Of a DNA stretch of 64,000 nucleotides, positions 60,434-64,000 are shown piece after piece. The translations under genes and the position numbers were made by a program. The notes below the pieces were generated by a model. It searched no databases. It had not been told where the DNA came from and saw only the letters and a program-made list of their open reading frames with translations. How positions within the stretch are numbered: the first letter of the stretch is position 1; every line of letters starts with the position of its first letter. The DNA comes from Heterostelium album PN500 (taxonomy: Eukaryota; Evosea; Eumycetozoa; Acytosteliales; Acytosteliaceae), in the NCBI RefSeq assembly GCF_000004825.1, contig NW_008805063.1, forward strand, positions 744,857 through 808,856, given 5' to 3'.

Positions 60434-62523
60434 AACAACATATATATATTATGTCAACATTTATATACAAACAAATAAAACAAAAAAAACAAACAAACAA
60501 ACCAATAATGATGCTTCATATCACAAGAATCGCCATATAAGTGTGAGTATGAAGGAAGAGTGTGTTTGTGAAGGTGTGCGTATCTATTTGATGAGAGAAA
60601 AAGGGTAAAATCCACTCTAGGTTATTGGATTTGTTTTTAGTTTTAGATAAATGTATTTGTTAGTGCATTCTTATTAATTGTCATGGGTGATGAGGGAGTT
60701 TTAGTGCTGGTAGGGGTAGTTAAATATTGTAGATATTTATACTTTACTTTGTCTGTAAGATCTTATAGTAGTTTAATTAAAATAGATCTGTGTTATTATT
60801 TATAAATTAATATTTGTTGTTGTTGTTATTAATATTATTTATATTTATTATTCTATTATAATTACTAATGTGATGATTAGTATATTGATATTCTCCTGTT
60901 GTTGTATGGTGTTGGTGATGTTTTTTTTTTATTTTTTTTTTATTGCTGTACAAGTGTTTCTTTTATGTAATAGTATACTATATTCTTAACAAGTAGGTAG
61001 GTAGGTTGAAACAATACCAAATAATAGAATTAATTTACTATTTTTATAGGTAAAAGAGTAATCTAGATGTTTTTTATTACTATATTGTTTTTGATGTGGT
61101 TTGGTTTTCATTAATGTTTGATGATGTTATTTATTGTTTGTAATAATGGTTGTTTTTTTTTATTAATTAATGGAGTGTTTTCACTATTATGTTATACTGT
61201 GGTGTGTTACTGTTTAATTGTGAATTTTATATGGATTTTATTGTGATTAACTATTTAGTTGTAAATTTAACTATCAATAATATATATTTGGGGGGTGTCG
61301 AAATGGTAATTTAGTTGTTGTTGCAAAACTAATTAATTGAAGTAGATTTATATGTTGTTGTTATGGTGTTGTTGTTTTTAGGGAAGAACTAATCATGAGC
61401 AGCAAAAAGTGTTTGTGTTGAAAAAGAAAAAAAAGCAGCACAAAAAAATAATAAATAAGATGCTAGGTGTTCAATATCATACACCGGTCACTACTACTGT
61501 TACTCAGCGCTGTAGTGTAGTTTAGTGTAGTGTGTGTTATTTACCTTCTATAATAATGATAGTATAGTAAGCTGATAGTAATATTATAATATATATATTA
61601 TAAAAATGATATAAACGCTGTGTTTAAAATAAAAAAAGAAAAAAAGTGATAATTTTGTTTGTTTTAATAAATTAATTAATTATAATAAAAATTTTAATTG
61701 TTATTGGTGAGTTTAATTTTTTTTTTTTTAAAATATTCTAATTTTTTAATTGTGAAAAAAACCATCACCCAAAAAGTAACTTAAAAAAAAACAAATATTT
61801 AAATTAAAAAAATTAAAAACCGAATTTAATAAATTAATTAATTAAATCAAAAATACAAAAAAAATCTAAAAAAAAAAAATCTAAAAAAAGACCAAAAATA
61901 GAAAATTGTTTTTTTTCATACAAACTTTCTTTTTTGCAAAACAAAAAAAAATATGGATTTGTTATTTGTCCAATGAAAATTAAAAATGTTTCAGTTTTTC
62001 TTAATTTTTTGAATTATTAATTAAATAAAGATATGGATTGATATCATTTTTTTTTGAGCTTTAATTCCTATGAATAATAGAAAAAAAAAAAACAGATTTC
62101 TAAATTTATTGTAAAATTTAACTTTTTTTTATTTTTGAATATCAATGGTTCAAAAAAACATTAACAATTACTATGAATGAAAGTTTGCACTGTCTAATAT
62201 CTCTCTTTTTAGTAATTTAACATATGTAACCCCTCGGGTTAGTGTTACAATATTGATAATAATAATAATCATTCGTTAAAACTTTAGAATTTAGATATAT
62301 TATATCTATTATCAATTAAAGGTAATGATTATATACTAATACTAAAAAAAAAAAAAGAAAAAAAAAATATTTAAAAGATTGTTTTTAATCTCAAAATAAA
62401 AATAATTATATAAATTAAGGAAAATGTGAACTTGATAATCTCATGAGATTACATATGAATAAAATGGATTAGATACATTTCATCAATTTTACTTTATTAT
62501 AATTAATTTTGAATAAAAATTGT

Positions 62524-64000
62524 TTAGAAATTCTCTTTGTGGAATTTAAATTTCGTTCCTTTTAAGCTTGTAAAGTGTTTACATTTTCCATAGAGTTCTT
62601 TGGATAGTGCTGGCGGTCCACAACAAAACAATCCTATTGCTAAAGTTAGTTGGTTATCGTGAAAATTAATGAGGTTTGTTAGTTAGATGTTTTGTTTTGT
62701 TTCGTTTCAATTAAATTCATTTCATATTACATACTTTCACCTGGGTATTTATTTGAATAGTAATCGAATATCGCGTCCCAATTCGGACGTCCCCAATGTG
62801 TTTTGAATGGTAGGTTGGTGGTTGGATCCAATCCCTGATGTTTGAACATCTTTTCCAATCCATTCCAGAGCATAAAGGTACGTGCATCGTTCTTTGGAAT
62901 ACACTGGGTGGTGAATGTGTGCACCGATATTTTCGGTGTATCGTTTCCGGTTCTCGCGATTTCCATCAGCAACTCTTCGAACCACTGGAAGCAATTGGGA
63001 TCTCTGTTTAGCCAGAAGAAGTGTACTTTCTCGAGATTGCCAATGTCCATCGCCTTTTCGTTTGACGCACCGTAGTTGCCAGAGGCACGGTTCTTCAGAG
63101 AATCCTTTTTCAGCTTGATATCCTGCAAAAGCGATGCCATCGGGGCAACACCAATGCCAGCGCCAACGAGAATGATCTGCTTCTCTTTGAGTGCGTATTG
63201 CGAAGAAGAGCCAAAAGGTCCATCGATGTTGATCTCAATGTCTTTGGCACCGACTTCCAAGTCGAGAGCATCGTTTGTTTGTTTCCTCGAGAGATAGTCA
63301 AACAGCGATTTAGTCCAACCGCCAGTCACTCGAATGTGCACACTAATATGATCTTGGAGTGGCGACGATGTCATTGTGAACGGGTGCCACTGAAGTTTCG
63401 AGATCTGCGGTACGTTGACCAACAGGTATTGTCCAGGTTTGTAGTTGAACGAGCTAGGTCTACTGAAAGTGAGATTGATCACCTTGGAATTCTTTAGACT
63501 GAAGTTGACTATCGATACTCTGTGTGTTTTTCGGCATAGACGGAATCCTCTGTCCAACATATAGAGTGCAGCAGGCCCGATGAACCACTTCCAAAACGAT
63601 GGCGGTGAGATCCAACCCTGTGATCCGTGGACAATCAACAAAATATAAAACAAAATGAAAATGTGATGTGTGTAGTAGAACCCCTCAAAGAATCTCTTTC
63701 TGAAACTCTTGAACGAACAAGCTAGCATAACGATGAGTATTGCCAGCATGAGAAATCCAGTGATTCCAGGAACACTGAGAAATATCATTGCCCAAACAGT
63801 AGGTCTGGCTGTGAAATGTGGAAACATACAACTAAAGAATACATAGTCTGGTTTGGTCGATGCAATTCCCATACCAAAGAACCAGCCGACACTTGATATC
63901 GATCGATCGATCAATCAATCAAAGTTAGTTAGTTAAATGTTTTGTTGGTTTATGTTTGCAGTTTTTCATATATACATACGTGTGAACTAATGATGCTAAA
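62524..64000 (-). CDS. NADPH oxidase (Nox) heavy chain, 3' part
   Basis: Superoxide-generating membrane flavocytochrome; incomplete, the 5' part lies beyond the window. Exons seen: up to 63980 (partial; ends VHT), 63891-62735 and 62639-62524. Membrane part: [12 protein letters not shown], a long hydrophobic helix [13 protein letters not shown] and [21 protein letters not shown] with the paired heme His of helix 5. The cytosolic part has the FAD motif [28 protein letters not shown] (NADPH pyrophosphate), FFWLNRD and the family C-terminus FHKENF, in full. [13 protein letters not shown] precedes it. Dictyostelids have Nox genes with and without EF-hands; which one this is cannot be decided from this fragment. 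Stop at 62524-62526 (TAA). Confidence 0.93.

Larger units (their letters stand above)
59410..62523. promoter_or_regulatory. Long upstream region of the Wariai gene
   Basis: 3.1 kb without a credible gene, between the Wariai start and the 3' end of the NADPH oxidase gene. It has poly-A and poly-purine tracts (60108-60157), a CA/GT-rich word CACCCCACACA near 60255 and a GGGGGGTGT word near 61292, both reminiscent of G-box (GBF) elements of dictyostelid developmental promoters, an inverted repeat at 60412-60433, a mixed-composition patch at 61460-61540 and one TTTTGCAAAA palindrome (61932). Regulatory function is inferred from length and neighbour. Confidence 0.4.

Noticed and set aside
62227-62241. 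Small palindrome TAACCC-CTC-GGGTTA between Wariai and Nox
   Set aside because: Perfect 6-bp stem, but too short to separate from chance and with no context to support a role.

Overview
The window reads as nuclear DNA of a dictyostelid social amoeba (Amoebozoa), probably not Dictyostelium discoideum itself. Non-coding DNA is extremely A/T-rich with long A and T runs. Introns are short, very A/T-rich and begin GTAAGT or GTATGT. Coding regions carry Asn, Gln, Thr or Ser runs. Several genes are dictyostelid hallmarks: the homeobox-ankyrin regulator Wariai, F-box proteins with FNIP-like repeats, a diaphanous-related formin and an S28 peptidase. No tRNA, rRNA, CRISPR array or recognisable transposon was seen. 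Exon borders were placed by hand from GT/AG sites and frame continuity; family names rest on remembered family motifs, not searches.

Layout. 0.5-7.4 kb: ribosomal protein S11 (-), SETD9-like SET protein (+), a hypothetical (-), then two LUD-domain paralogues in inverted orientation around a small hypothetical gene. 7.4-9.5 kb: non-coding with a degenerate tandem repeat. 9.5-18 kb: Rap-GAP, ArfGAP, membrane-anchored short-chain dehydrogenase and a TetX-like FAD monooxygenase, all +. 18-22 kb: long non-coding stretch. 22-28.5 kb: multi-pass membrane protein and formin. 28.7-32.8 kb: MMS19 (-), 12 exons. 33.2-33.5 kb: a candidate 45-residue secreted peptide. 33.9-37.3 kb: a 1013-residue protein with an Rpn10-type VWA domain at the N-terminus and an Rpn13-type Pru domain further on, the most unusual gene here. 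37.5-39.2 kb: F-box-like gene with disturbed frame. 41.9-43.9 kb: S28 serine peptidase. 44.4-45.4 kb: C-CAP-like plus SEC-C protein (-). 46.2-48.5 kb: small membrane protein and DCAF7 (WD40). 48.7-50.4 kb: F-box/FNIP-like protein (-). 50.9-57.1 kb: Cdc73, zeta-crystallin-type reductase (-), Nup62. 57.3-59.4 kb: Wariai (-), followed by a 3.1-kb upstream region. 62.5-64 kb: 3' part of an NADPH oxidase (-), running off the window.

The genes are individually transcribed and do not form one pathway. Themes that recur are small-GTPase and actin signalling (Rap-GAP, ArfGAP, formin), nuclear functions (Cdc73, Nup62, Wariai, SETD9), and ubiquitin/proteasome-linked adaptors (VWA-Pru protein, DCAF7, two F-box-like proteins). 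Four otherwise convincing genes (LUD copy 1, Rap-GAP, MMS19, F-box-like) each show one or two small frame disturbances, so either the draft sequence has errors or some of these genes are decaying.
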